Shown here: piece after piece, positions 32,367 through 45,147 of the stretch | How the letters are laid out: the number at the start of each line of letters is the position of its first letter | Numbering within the stretch: the first letter of the stretch is position 1 | Source: Suillus spraguei | Taxonomy: Eukaryota > Basidiomycota > Agaricomycetes > Boletales > Suillaceae | NCBI GenBank assembly: GCA_016800925.1 | Contig: JABCPU010000072.1 | Location: 124,001-188,000 of the forward strand | Direction: 5' to 3' | DNA length: 64,000 bases | Made by a program: the position numbers and the translations under genes | The notes under the pieces: model-generated | The model's database searches: none | What the model saw: the letters and a program-made list of their open reading frames with translations, nothing else | Told to the model about the DNA's origin: nothing

Positions 32367-35300
32367 ATGTCTCTCAACGGTCAATCTGTTAAAATTTCTC
32401 AATTAGCTCTTGACCCTTCGTTACTCGCTACACAGCTCAATGGCACCGAGCGAACAATCAATGGACACGCGCCAGAAAGTAACGAGGGCCCGTCAGCCTC
32501 TGAGCGGTTGCAAGTCATTAATGATGAGAAGAATTTTACGTCAGTCCACTAGCATGCATGAATTTTCCTCGAGTCCTCAATTACACTACTTCCAACAGAA
32601 CCCACTTGACATCTCAGATAGGACGATGGGGTCTGCGCGACGCTGGCTTCAATTATAACATAGTAGCTGTCTTCGGGTCACAGTCTACTGGGAAGAGTAA
32701 GCTACTAAAATGTCAATGTCTTGAAGTACTACCCACTGAGGGCCGTGGCAGGTACACTGTTAAACAGGCTATTCGGTACTACCTTCGACGTCATGGATGA
32801 AACAAGACGACAGCAAACTACGAAAGGTAGATATATAGACTAGTCAATTTTCATAGTCGTGCTAACTCTGCTTAAGGTATCTGGATGTGTCGAGGGAAAG
32901 ACATGAGCGTCATGGTTATGGACGTAGAAGGCACGGATGGACGAGAACGTGGAGAGGACCAGGTACGACTGGGTTTTAGTTAGTAGTGGTTTTTTCCGTT
33001 CAACCACTCTCAGGACTTCGAACGCAAATCCGCTCTTTTCTCCCTCGCTTCATCAGAAGTACTTCTCATCAACCTCTGGGAACACCAAGTTGGCTTATAC
33101 CAGGGTGCAAACATGGGTCTTCTGAAGACCGTGTTTGAGGTGAACCTTGGTCTCTTTGGCAAGAAAGCTCAAGACGGGTAAGGCCATTCAACAACAATCC
33201 ATTTTCACGTCCTCACGTTCTTCCATGCGCAGCTCTCAAGGGCGTACTATGCTACTATTCGTAATCCGAGACCATATTGGGGTTACCCCCCTTGCGAACC
33301 TCCAAGCTACCCTTACTGCAGACCTCGAAAAAAATCTGGGATTCCCTTTCTAAGCCCCAGGACCTCCAGGATCGTCAACTTTCGGATTACTTTGACCTTT
33401 CATTCACAGCGCTACCCCACAAGATACTGGCTACAGATAAATTCGAAGCTGAAGTCAAAGAACTACGGAAACGGTTTGTGGACAAGACGAGAGATGATTT
33501 TGTCTTCAAGCCCGCCTACCATAAAAGGATTCCCGCTGACGGTGTGGCGTTCTACATGGAAAATATATGGGTAGGGAAACGATTCATGTTCATAAATCAC
33601 GCACTGAAGATGAAATTTCTCAGGAACAAGTGCAAACGAACAAGGACCTTGATCTACCTACTCAGCAAGAACTCCTCGCACAATTCCGATGTGACGAGAT
33701 AGCGTCCGTCGCGCTCACAGACTTCACAGAACAGTCGAAGTCACAGCGGAGACCCATCGAGGCAGGCCACGTTGTGGAAGGTCTTGGTGATTTGATGCGG
33801 AATTGGAAATCTCAAGCACTTAGTGAGAATGCTATTTCTATTTAAATTATGTGTATACTTATACATTTACTAGGCCGCTACGACCGTGACGCATCTCGCT
33901 ATCACCAAGGGGTGTACCAACGCAAGCGTACTGACCTTCTTGGGGTTATGGATTCGACCCTTTCTCCCCTCTTCCTCGGGCAGCTCAAGAACTTGCACAA
34001 GTCATGCCTCACTTCCTTCAAAAGGGAGCTTCTTGAAGGCCTGCGTGGTGACGAGTACAGTTTCGCGGATGTGGTTGGGAAGGCGCGGACAAAGTGCGAG
34101 ACACGGTTCGCACATGGTGCGAAGGATGTCTCGCTGGAGGACACTGATTGGACATGGCAGGACGAACTCGAGTCCCTCAGAGAGGAGGTTGGTAATGTGG
34201 CCGACCAGTGTAGAAAAGATGAAACGAAGAAGATGGTCAACCTAATTGAGGTATTTGCTTAAGCATGATCTTTGATGTCCGCTAAAATATTTTCAGAGGA
34301 ACTTCAGAAAGCAAATTTCTGAACCCGTCGACATCAGTCTCAACAAAGCTACGCCTGACATGTGGGACAAGGTCTTGAGCACGTTCAAAGAAACGCTTGA
34401 GAAAGCCGAGTCGACTTATCTGGCAAAAGCGAAAAGTGTGTCATTTTGTCTTCCTCATGATGTAACTCTCAATTATATATGGCGCAGGTTTCAACTGCAC
34501 GGATGACGAGAATGTAACGTCCCTTACTGCCCTGCGGAGACGTGCATGGCTCGCTCTAAGAGCCAAGATCGACGAGCAAACTACTGATACTGTAATCCTT
34601 GGCAAGCTTCGGGCTCATTTCGAAGAGCGCTTCCGCTATGATGAGAATGCTGTTCCTCGAGTTTGGAGACCTGATGATGACATTGATGGAGCCTTCAGGA
34701 CAGCTAAGGAGCAGGTACGTGTCTTCGCGAGTTTTTCCCTGTATATCTTACAGTTGAATGGTGTTTCAGACGATGAATCTCATTCCTCGCTATGCTAAGA
34801 TCATTCCTGTTGATCCTTCCCTTGAATTCGTATTACCCTCAGAACCCTCTGACCCCTTGAATTCCACGGATGAGTTTGATTTCCCTTCAACACTCGTCAT
34901 CTTCACTGAGACAAAGTCTCTTGACCTCGCTTCTCGCTTCCGAAAGGATGCAGATGCATACTATGTCGAAGCGAAACGTAGCACTGTGTCGGGCATCGCA
35001 CAGATCCCATACTGGATGTACGGCGTACTCGTCGTGCTCGGCTGGAATGAGGCTATGCTGGTGCTGTTCAACCCTCTGTATTTCACGTTTACTTTGATAG
35101 CGCTGATAACTTCGTACGTATATGATTCAACTTTGCTATCGATTCATATTCTCACTTGCTTTTCAGCTATTTCATTTCCAAGCTGGGCTTGAGTGGACCT
35201 CTGTTTCAGGTTTCGAAAACAGTCCTGACTGAGGTATGTTCGATAGCTCTATTCTGTTATTTTTCTTGCCTCATGGATCGTGGTTGCGATAGGTGCAGAC

Positions 35301-35424
35301 ACAAGCTACTAACCGCATGAGGGACCACTTTTCGCAACCTACTCTAGCACAGCCCGTGCGAGCAAGTCCTGTCAGGGATTACAACGATGATGATGATGAT
35401 CAGGAAATGAGGAGATTGAGGTAG
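32367..35424 (+). CDS. SEY1: SEY1/RHD3-type dynamin-like GTPase (ER fusion), frame broken by one base
   Basis: Thirteen exons can be placed: 32367-32539, 32599-32696, 32752-32826, 32877-32962, 33014-33177, 33233-33570, 33624-33822, 33874-34250, 34297-34435, 34488-34714, 34770-35113, 35167-35233 and 35293-35424. Motifs are [20 protein letters not shown], the P-loop [52 protein letters not shown] and [10 protein letters not shown] long helical middle domain follows, then two membrane segments around [14 protein letters not shown] and [14 protein letters not shown], and an acidic tail. Sey1 is the fungal ER-membrane fusion GTPase (atlastin equivalent). One extra A in an A7 run at 33328-33334 shifts the frame at about codon 232; reading six A's gives 805 codons with every splice phase consistent. 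This could be a sequence error, a null allele or a slippage site. Confidence 0.88.
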
Positions 35425-35621
35425 GGGCCTATATAACTTTTTCTTTTTATTACTTGGAGCCATGTCTCTATGATAATCCGGAGCGTGGTCTAGATTTGTC
35501 ATTATGCATAAATTCATGTAATTCTCGATTCTACCGCTCGAGGCACATGGGTGATCAACCGATGGTATTATGTGTTCCAATGCGCGTCTGGAGTGGAGGA
35601 ATGATGAGAGTGAAAAAAATG

Positions 35622-35695
35622 TGATCTGACCCAGGCTCGAACTGAGGACCTTCTGTGTGTTAGACAGATGCGATAACCAACTACGCCATCAGACC
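35622..35695 (-). tRNA. tRNA-Val(AAC)
   Basis: Read on the minus strand this is the same 74-base cloverleaf as at 3289-3362, with anticodon loop CTAACAC. One difference noticed is CTCAG for CCCAG in the T stem, which keeps pairing as G-U. A T-run follows the 3' end on the minus strand. Confidence 0.95.
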
Positions 35696-36339
35696 GATGG
35701 AAGAGGCCCTAATTGTGTCACAATAATATTAATAGATTATCTTTTCGTCTTAGGCCGCTTCTGTTTACATCATAATAAGAATCACAGCCGTGCACAATGC
35801 AGCCGTGAGATGTGTGCAGACACCATGAAGTATTGCTGTTTGACAACCACTACATTGTGCATGCGGCCGTGTCCAGGCAGGGCGGCCTTTGCTTGCCATT
35901 CAAAGGTATTTTGCCAGCTCCACAAACTACAGCAGGGCCAGCATCGGGCGTAATTACGTCCATGGCATCATGCTGTATTACCAGTTCTGTCTCCTATTTA
36001 CGGTTCTTTCCCTACTACATATTATGGCGACCTCTGCTTTGGTCGGATATTAATCTTAAGCAGCCTCAACACAGTAATTGATGTTCTCAAAGATGTTGAA
36101 ACCCGTCCTCATCGTGCGTTCCTTTCGTCTCTGAATTCAATGGCAATTTTCGTGAGGATTGCAAACAAATACCGATCCCACGCTGCACCCACGAGACAAA
36201 TTAGTTTAGTTCAGACAGCCTGAAAGAAGCTGAGAAACTCCATCAATGGAACGCAGCATAACACACCCCGACTGCCTCGCGATGTTGACCCCATTCTAGA
36301 GTATCTCATCACCAGGATCTCAAACAAAACTGCATTTCG
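35696..36339. other. Intergenic, nothing recognised
   Basis: Lies between the tRNA and the Helitron relic. Short ORFs here have no recognisable domain. Confidence 0.45.
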
Positions 36340-36608
36340 CGCCCGCGATTGCGCTGCATCGTCGCGTCATCAAAGTCCAATTCATCAATACATTCGAAAG
36401 CCACTGCATCCCCGGCGTCAATGTTGTGTTCCATCCAAAGCATTCATTTGTTGACAGTGCCATGAATCAAAGACGGTTTCTTTTGCGACTCGCGCATGCA
36501 ATTAATGGTCATCAAGGATTGAGGCTAGCACGGGCTGTGCTTGACCCTCGAAAAAATCACTTTGCTCACGGCCAATTGTACACAGTGCTGTCGAGGGTGA
36601 GAACGTGA
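36340..36608 (+). pseudogene. Helitron PIF1-like helicase relic (C-terminal motifs)
   Basis: The translated frame contains FESHCIPGVNVVFHPK, then RRFLLRLAHAINGHQGLRL and HFAHGQLYTVLSRVRT. These correspond to the last helicase motifs of Helitron/PIF1 proteins, usually an FPLRPAFAMTINKSQGQ block and FAHGQLYVALSR. The motif V equivalent is corrupted (TINKSQGQ has become INGHQG). No Rep domain or Helitron terminus was recognised nearby, so only a small decayed piece remains. Confidence 0.7.
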
Positions 36609-36624
36609 AGAGACATGATGTGTC

Positions 36625-37800
36625 TATTTTCAGAGGTGAACAAAGAACAAGACTGACCAATATTGTATTTCTTGAGTTGCCACTGTATGTCGTCGAAGAG
36701 CATATCGAAGGGGTGTCCTGGTATGTAAGTAAAATTTATGTCGACTTTCAAGCGTTCGTCCACCCGCGTGTTGCCCGCGTGCGTCTCGTATGTCGTATCC
36801 TCTACCAATTTGCCCTTGTAGGGTATTTTCTGAAAGCAGAATTATTCTAAATTTGTTCTGTGACCTCATAATATCATTATTTCATGAGCACTGCTGTCAG
36901 GAGTCAGGATAAATACGTTCCATACCTGTTTTATCAGTTTCGCACTCGTCTATTTGATACTAGGTATAGCCCACGCACTTATAGCCCTGACATCGTCTGT
37001 CCGACAGTTGTTATGGTTGTTGCTCGGCATCTCGCCTTGGCTCATCTCTAACAATACGATGGGACGACATTCCAAGCGCGTCAAACAGCATCAATAAATG
37101 ATTTTTTTCATGGCATACTGACCCACTCTGGGCCTGCGCATCGTCAATGTGCCTGATATGAATTTAGGCCCTCTATTTGAAGAGGATAGGTTCGGAGATG
37201 TCCGTTTCAAAGCAAGTACTCACGACAGCAAGATCCGATGCTTGTGCCAGAATCAACTCGTTCCTAGTTAAACTTAAAAAGCTTTGGTGCACGCATCGTC
37301 ATGACCACAGCAAGAATCCTATCAGCACGACAAACAAGATTGCGTCTTGACCTCACCATATCACAAGAGACCAGTCATCCATGTAGTTGGTTAGTGTCTG
37401 GAGGTGGCCGCATGCAGCCGGCTATAGCCCGTGCGTTGAATGCCGCAATGACCATAGTGCTATAGTATTAAAGTCGGCGCCGAAATTGAACATGAAACAA
37501 CTTAAGAGCTCAAATATTCGATCTATATCGTTGATTAGACTATTTAAAAATTTTATTGGTGCAGATGTAAAGCTAGGCGCGAGTGACTTACGCGGCGTGG
37601 CTTGGCAATGAGGAGTGCCAGACGGATCAGCGAAAACCGACTTTAGCAGGTTCGTCGCTGGTGTGATTCCTTTTTGTCCTGCATGATACTTAACTTCCAG
37701 AACGTCGAGTAAATGACCTTCATCCGCTTGCGGGTTCGCCAAATCCACAACCGAGGCTATACCACATCTCCGAATCTCTTCGCAGAGAGGAGTACAGTCA
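36625..37800 (-). CDS. Unidentified coding fragments, possibly one minus-strand gene
   Basis: Two minus-strand stretches look like true exons by composition and splice signals. One, near 37560-37800, reads TPLCEEIRRCGIASVVDLA, then DEGHLLDVLEVKYHAGQKGI and ends at a GTAAGT donor. The other, near 36650-36840, follows a TTTCAG acceptor and reads KIPYKGKLVEDTTYETHAG, then VDERLKVDINFTYIPGHPF and FDDIQWQLKKYN. I cannot link them through the intervening 700 bases or name a family. They may be separate relics, and the Helitron fragment overlaps the left end on the opposite strand. Confidence 0.35.
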
Positions 37801-38737
37801 CCCCTGAGCCTTCCCCTCGGAGTATTAAAGGCTCGGTATGTATACGAATTTCCGATCGTTAGGGAAGAACGACTCGGATGTACAGGTTATCTGGCAGGGC
37901 ATGGCTCAATGGCAGTCATCGACCCGAAAGTGGTCATGCTGTATGTACCATGGTGGGTGTATCATTGTCCGCGTGTGCTGTGCTCGCCGGGTTTCTTGTC
38001 TCCTGGCAAGATGGGTGGATCTGGGCCCGGCTTAGGGTATTGAACTCAGGCTGAAAGCCTGAAGATTCTGGATTTTGATTCAAACCTTGAGACCGGATCG
38101 GAGATCCGGTGAGATGAAGACAAATATTTGTCATAGTCCCAGTCTATTTCTGGCATGGTCACTTTGGGTCTTTTGCTTCGAGTTTTCTTTTTCGTTGCAG
38201 TACTATTGCCATGTCCTAGGCCTCTTTTGTACAACCGCCCCTCTAGCCCCCTTCTTTGTACGGCCTCGCGCTTTCTTTGTAAGACTGCCGCATCGTGGGA
38301 TAGGGAGTTGGATACAACATCAATGTATGTTCTTTCAGTCGCATCAGCGTGTACATGGATTACAAGAACTTTAGGTTGTGGTTTTTTAAGGGGTCACTTG
38401 CAGAACGTTGCTGAAACGCTGACCTTTGAGGAAATGTCTATGAGGTTGACTTGGGGTGTTGTTCAAACCTGTGTATCAATGAAATACATAATGCCATCCG
38501 TGGGTACAGTCGTATAACACTGCCTTGCGATCCACAACTCCCGCATTAGCCACATTGGTACCCTGGATGCATATTCCTAAATTGTATGGTGAAATACTTA
38601 CTTCGGTTATTCAGCTATGATCCCTCAAACCTCACTTTGGCGACACAGGCGCTGGATTGGTGGTATATTAACCACGAACACGATCTCATACAGCCAGAAA
38701 GTTTGCCACTGCTCCCTCACTCTCATCCTCTAACAGT
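37801..38737. other. Intergenic, upstream of the DUF6533 gene
   Basis: Short ORFs on both strands (38075-38374, 38155-38517, 38586-38825) lack recognisable domains; the last overlaps the start of the DUF6533 gene in another frame. Confidence 0.45.
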
Positions 38738-40441
38738 ATGTCCTCAGTCCCGAATGATCCCAGCTCCCTCAATGCACATGATATTTTCGGCTATTTTACA
38801 GGTTCGTAGAGAGACATACGGATAATGGCGGTGATAACTTGATTGACCTTGGCCGCGGTTACACAGTTGCTGCCTCTGTTGGCGTAATATACGATTGGGG
38901 TGAGCAAGACTGAGTATGAAAAAACCGCTGACATCCTCATAGTAATCTCAGCACTTACGTTGGGACAAGAGGTAGGTCGATTCGACGTTACTGGTGTACC
39001 CGTTTCGCTAAGAATGATTCAATAGGTCGAACTATTCTGGGTGAGCGGCCCGATTCCGCCTCAAAAGAACGACGTAAAACTAATTCGCGGCAGAAGCGAC
39101 GCCAGTCCTTGATGTCAATTCTATATCTCAGTGTATGTAGTTTATATTTAAATATGCTTAGCAAGTTATGCTGACGTGAAGCCATCATAGATACGTTATG
39201 TTGGAATAGTATATGTTATGTACGTATGAAAAGCTATATAACTTGAATTGTGCTCATTCGTTATCTCTTACAACCAGCCTCAAGATGTTGAGTATGTCAC
39301 CTTACATTCACCGTGTTTGCTTCTTCTGACTGGCGGTACATAGTTAATGTTCCGACAATCTCAATATCAAATTCAGTGAGTTCTGTACTGATGGCTTCTA
39401 TTCCCGCCTAAACAGCTTAACTACTATGTAGGGGTGAGTTTCCCAAACAACTTGTTGGCTCAGTATAACAACTGCTACAGTTGTGAGTGTATTTCGAGCG
39501 TATGATCCTCCGAGGCTGATAATCATGTTGCTGAATTTCTCAGGCCATGTCATGTACATTATACTGGAAAGCACGAATGAGGTTGTAAATGTAATGCTGG
39601 GCGGTGAGCTATGTACCTCTGACATTGACTTGACTAAAACATCAGGCAAGTCATCATGATCGCTCGGCTGAATGCCATGTACCGATCCAGAAAGGTGCTG
39701 GTATTTCTCGTTGTCGTCTTTTTGGCCATCAGAATCGGCAACTCAGTCCTGGCCGCAATATCCATGATCCATATTCCAGTGGGTAAGTTTTAATTATAGA
39801 CGAAAGATCTGGTTGCATTAGGCTCATTGACAAATAGCAGAGGAAGTCGTTCTCTCCGGCACCTATATATGCAATATCGGATACGTGAAAGATACGTTAC
39901 TTTTGTATACCATCACTTGGACACTCTCCCTTGCATTGGAGGTCCTTTTTCTATTTCTCGCAGTCAAGAATGCTATAAAGCACTTGCGTGAACTGTCCCG
40001 ACACTCAAAAAGAGATATTATTGGGGACTGTTTCACGTTATTAATCAAGACACACGTGAGCTACTTTGCGAGGTGAGCTCATCATGTAAAGGCGGTTATC
40101 TTTCCGCTAAAATTCTTCACATACTAGTTTTCTTGTAGTTTCTTGCTTCTACGTCGGTTTTTATTCTCCATCGTTGTCAGCGGTACGCAGGTTTATCATC
40201 GACCTCTGCATGCGACCATAATTCATCATTTCCATAGAACCCAAATTCCCCGAAAACTCAAATTTATCTTGGTTTCGCTCAAATCTTCCAGTTCGCGCAG
40301 TTGTTTGTGCTGGGACCACGCCTGATCCTTAGCATTCGAGAACATCATGCTGAGCTCTTAGCCGATTCCGATGCAGCAATCGCTATGGTTCCAATTACTT
40401 TCCAGGGGCGCGTCCGTGTGTCAACTAGCAGCAGTGCGTAA
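38738..40441 (+). CDS. DUF6533 family multi-pass membrane protein
   Basis: The gene opens MSSVPNDPSSLNAHDIFGYF and then has the DUF6533 signature spread over very short exons: VAASVGVIYDW, VISALTLGQE, VELFW, KRRQSLMSILYLS and IRYVGIVYVM. Later exons carry HVMYIILESTNEVVNVML, IMIARLNAMYRSRKVLVFLV, EEVVLSGTYICNIGYV and YTITWTLSLALEVLFLFLAV. HLRELSRHSKRDIIGDCFT follows, and the tail is FVLGPRLILSIREHHAELLA to a TAA at 40439. Frames agree at the joins I tested. The family is an Agaricomycete expansion of predicted seven-helix membrane proteins of unknown function. The middle (39215-39480), where one or two exons should lie, was not resolved, so a local defect is possible. Confidence 0.7.
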
Positions 40442-42148
40442 TACCAGAGGTCCTCGATATGATTGATTTCCGATGAGCCGGTAGTCTGGGGATAGAATTT
40501 GTTCTGATTTATCTTAAGTCTTATCGTAATACTTCCAGATATCTGGTGTTGCAAAGTAGTAGACGTTTCCGATTTAGTGATGTATTTTACATAGGTGATA
40601 ATTATCTGCTCTGCAGTACTAATAATTAAACGTAAGTAATAACATGAGGTAAGGATAAAGAGAACATAAGGATATGGAATTAGAATGTTAAGCAGCAACG
40701 GCAATTACCGACTCGGAGTCGCAACTTTGCCTGCAGGAACACATTAACGGCATTTTATACACGTTTTCACGTATCCTCGGTCCCCTTGAAGTTGAAGTCT
40801 ATCCACAGCGGTGGTTTTTGTTCTCAGCTAGTGCGATATTCATCAGATTCTCTCCGAGCTCACCTCTTTTTACTGGCTAATCTTCATGGCCTGCGTTTCA
40901 GCGAGGCAAAGTGAGACCAGGGGTTCACATTCACCTCGAGCCTAAAGGAAAGTACTTATCGATGATCCAGCAAGAAAAACTTCAGATATTTGTCCAATTA
41001 ATCGCATGCACAGGTATAGTACTAGGACAACCGGATCTACTACGGGATCCACACAGGCGTGCCATGGAGTCTGCAAGTCTTCGGTTAAATCCTCTATATC
41101 CTGGGGCTCTGGAGCATCCGGGCATCGCGTGCAGTCTGACTCACGTCCAGTGACTTTGGACCCTAGTATCATGTCGCACAACTGCCGTGCTTGAGCTACT
41201 CCCCACTGGAGGCTTAGCCTGTGTCCGACAGATCCGGAAGGGCTGCTGCCTGTCCGCCATGGCAAAAAAAAACCAGGGTTAGTTGTTTACAATCTGTTTG
41301 GTCTGCAAACCGTCGCGCCTCAGTGAATTTTGGGTTTGTCATGTTCTGTCATTTTCAAATTTAATGAACCCTGACTGTCCAAGATCAGTTAACCAAAGCA
41401 TTGATTTTGCGACCCACAACTTCCCTTGTATCGAACTCAGTGTACTACTAGTACAGTCACTGAGGAGTCCACATCAGGATATAGGCTGATATATACTTTT
41501 CGGGATTACGTCCTCGTGCACCGGATAGACGAGCCTCATTGCCGTCTTCCTTTCATCCCTTTCATTAGTTGACCAAGGGGGACTCTATTAGTAACAGTGT
41601 GTGCGCTAACCTTGATACACTGCGGCTACTGCAGGTATTCGGATCTCCGGCACCTTCATCCACCCCCTTGCGGTTTCTCTCGACGTGATATCTTAATTTT
41701 TCCACTTGAATTGAATAGATGGTCTGACACCGAAACCATAGTTTGCGTCTGAGACATTGGCCGACAACATATGGACTACTCAGGCTGAAAACATCACCTC
41801 GACCAATCAAGGCGCCTTGAAACACTGCCAGACCAATAAGCAACCTTGCCACCAGCGCATGCTCAATAATATGGTGGACGATAAGTTACGGTTCGATTTG
41901 CCGATTTGCCGCGACGTATTTTAAAGTTCGATCAATGTTTGTTCTAGTTTTGGTTGATAGACCTAATTTTGTCACAAAAAGTGTTACTTACTACTATCGG
42001 TAATGGTCGGACTCGCGCCAATCCCCGACCCCGGAGCTCCGTGTCTTGAGCTGCATAGTGATGAATTCTGGCACGGCTTCAAAGGTTCGTGCACAAGACA
42101 TAAGTATCTTAGACGCAGGTCACACGGTATACAATCTCGCTGTCAGTT
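40442..42148. other. Intergenic up to the hAT element
   Basis: Contains ORFs such as 40942-41265 (-), with a Cys/Pro-rich patch CTRCPDAPEPQDIEDLTEDL, but no recognisable domain or splice-linked gene. The hAT target duplication TGTCAGTT marks the right limit (42141-42148). Confidence 0.45.
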
Positions 42149-44116
42149 TAGTGCTGCCGAAGTCCGGTTCGGTTAGGTTCATCACCCTATATCTGCGAAC
42201 CCCGAACTCGACCAGTGGTCAGGTTCAAGCAAGATGGGCGAACCCTGGACCGGACGCCTTCGAACGCGTTCGCAAGGGTTCAGTTCAGGTTCAGAACGCG
42301 TTCGAACCCTCGAACCGTTGATTTAATTAGCAAAAAAAATCAAAACGAAAATGACATGTACAATACGAATAGCTACTAGAACTCTTCATTGACATCGACG
42401 CGGTTATCATAAGGAGCGGCGAATTCAGCCTGGGCTGTTGCGGAGATGTGACCTTGGCGGTATGCGCTCTTGAGCAATTGAAGAGCCTCGAATGTTGTTG
42501 GCTTCAAACAGCTGCGACGCACGGTCCCAGTAACACCGCCGCTCGAAAATGCTCTCTCAGATGCAACAGCTGATCCCTGAATGGCGAGGTAGTCCTTTGC
42601 AATGCGGGAAATAGTTGGGTATTGTATAGAATGGTGCTTTAAAGTTTTTTGAATCATGTCAGTACGAAAGCAATACAAATAAAATAACGAGACGTACACC
42701 CCACCAAGCCACCACATTGTTGACGTCCTCGAGCGGTGCATCTAGATAGTCCTCGAGTTCTTGACGAGGCCTTCGTGTGGTTGCGTCATTCACGACACGC
42801 GATTTGACAGAGCTTCGCATCCAATTATGGCCATACGAGCCTTGGCGAGCAAGCGAGGGAGGTGCAGTAACAGACGGCTCTGCAGGAGCCTGCGAGGGAG
42901 TACTACTGCGATGATACATATCAAACTATGTAAGATTAGTATACAATTGACAGAAATGAGTGATGAGCGACATACCGTGCTCTCGAGGCATTGCATGCCT
43001 TGTTTGAAAAAATGAGTGGTCCATTTGTCTTTTGCGTACGCGACCTTGTAGTTGGGGTCCAGCGCTACACCAACAAGGTCAATGATGTTCAAAGGCATTA
43101 GAATAGATACGAGATACATACCGAGACAAATGAAATATACATCTGTGTCGTCAGTCTTACTATACCACTTGCGGAGATTAGTGACACCAGCTTCAATGGC
43201 CGTTGAGAAACGGGCAAATTTTGACGCGTTCGCCATGTTTTGCAAAGTGTCTTGAAGACATTCGAGCACTGGAATGGTTCTCCATACGGTTGGTTCACGT
43301 GTGGCAGAGAAGCTCAGGAGGTCCTACAGCTGACCGTTTGGCTGGGATACTGCTGGCAGTCTCCCGGATCTTCTCTGTAGGCTTGACAGCGCGGCCTGAA
43401 CGACGAATGAATGAATTGAGAGTGCCTTTGGATGGAGGAGGGGGAGGGAGGATGGTAGTGTCATCATCTGGGTCGTGTATCCACTCCATCTCTTCAGCGC
43501 TTTTCAACGAACCGTCAGGACGACGGGCTGGTGCAGACGACTCGAACATAGTTACAGCAGGGAGTGCAAATGTTGAACCTATACCACAAGTGAATATATA
43601 TATCTCAAACTAAATAAAAAAATGTTGCGCACCTTCAAGTTCCAAAATGACAATCCATTGCGCAAACTTGGTGGAAAACCCAGGAATCACCACAGTAGTA
43701 GGTATATTCTGAATGAAAAAACATTAGAAGTTAGCAACTTATCAAACATGAGAGACGGTGAACATAGTACCGGTGCTTCGAGTCGTTGCATAGCTGAAAA
43801 AAGTACCCTTGTTGCTTGTGCAATGTGGGGAATGCTACTGTCAAAAGAAGAGAAGGAACAGAAGTTGGTGAGCGCACTACTTAAACTGACAGGAAGCCTC
43901 ACGAAAAACACGCAGCTGGAATTGTGCACATGGTGCAGGTTCGGACCGGTTCGGACGCGTCCGAACCGGTCCGCATTTTTCAGTGACGACATCGAACCCC
44001 GAACCTGTTAGGGGGTTCGGTCCAGGAGAGAGACCAAACCTGTGACCGAACCACTGGTCCAGTCTGGATGGGTTCAGGTTCGAACCATGGTTTGGGACCG
44101 GACTGCGGCAGCACTA
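42149..44116. mobile_element. hAT transposon, internally deleted
   Basis: A 1968-bp element is flanked by an exact 8-bp target duplication TGTCAGTT (42141-42148 and 44117-44124). The terminal inverted repeats begin TAGTGCTGCCGAAGTCCGG on the left and, reversed, TAGTGCTGCCGCAGTCCGG on the right. Both subterminal regions are packed with GGTTCG/CGAACC repeats, typical of hAT transposase-binding sites. The transposase gene inside is only partial. Confidence 0.9.
42376..43549 (-). pseudogene. hAT transposase, central part deleted
   Basis: The N-terminal piece (43295-43549) begins MFESSAPARRPDGSLKS. After a gap come VTNLRKWYSKTDDTDVYFIC, VGVALDPNYKVAYAKDKW and, after an intron, the hAT C-terminal dimerisation block. 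That block reads ELEDYLDAPLED, VVAWWG, HSIQYPTISRIAKDYLAIQG and SAVASERAFSSGG. A full hAT transposase is about 650-750 residues. Here the zinc finger and most of the catalytic core between the two pieces are missing, so the copy is non-autonomous. Confidence 0.85.
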
Positions 44117-44130
44117 TGTCAGTTCAGTTA

Positions 44131-44230
44131 GGCTCTGTACGGACACCAAAATTTGAAATTGAAATTGAAAGAAAATATAAATTTGAAGGTCATGTGATGG
44201 TATCACATGACCAGATGGGTGATCCTGGGT
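44131..44230 (+). repeat. Harbinger left terminal inverted repeat
   Basis: Starts GGCTCTGTAC directly after TTA. It mirrors the right end except for a 6-base repeat of GAAATT and a few substitutions, and contains an inner palindrome TCATGTGATGGTATCACATGA. Confidence 0.9.
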
Positions 44231-45147
44231 ATCTAAACATCGATCAAAGCAAGATCAAAGTGTCGTTCTACCATCACTATATCTGATCACAACTCACAGG
44301 CTTCTACTCGCTCTCTCTGGTCTCAAGGTTCTGTTGATGTACAGCCATCATCATCCAAAACAAAGCAATCGGTATGCTGGAGGGAATATGAGGAGACACC
44401 CAAGTTTCTACCGCTGGAGATGGCCTGAACTTCAGCAAGTCCACATTCAATCAAGCCGCCGTCTATGTCAACTCAAACGGCACTGAAGAACAGAAGAAAA
44501 CTCGTTCTGACAAGACTCCAAACTCCTGCAAAAATAAATGGAGCAACCTGAAGACTACATATACTAATGTGGTCTGCATCAAGAACGGTTCAGGCCTTAC
44601 CTGGAGTGATAAGGATGGTGCAGGAATTTTACCTGAGTCACAGCATGTGTGGGAGGATTTTGTTAAGGTGAGTGCTCCCAAGCAGCGCTCTCATATCATT
44701 GCTAACTAATTTCTAACGCAAGGCCCATCCTGCCGTTTCCCCCTTTCGCAACAAAGGGTTCATCCACTTCTCAAAAATCAAGAGCATGTGGCCCAATGGA
44801 AAGGGGGGTAAGGAAAAAGGCAGCCATGTCCATTGAAGGAAGAAAAATCCTGCTGCTTCCTCAACTGCACCTTCCTCCAGTGGTTCCATGCTTCCTCCAC
44901 CACCTCCCGCTTCATCCTCGATGAACCTCAGCTCACTCAATGCTGCTGCCGATGAGATCATAATTTCTTCCAATGCCCCACCACCTCACTCTCCTAATTC
45001 CTTCATCACCTCCACTAACTCCAGTCGGTCAATCATGACTAGTGCTAGCCGTGGAAAACGCAAATTCAGCGCACTCAGTAGCACTGAGGAGTCGCAGAAA
45101 AAACCATGTGGTCCATCCACGAGTGTGCAAGCACAGCAGGAGGGCAG

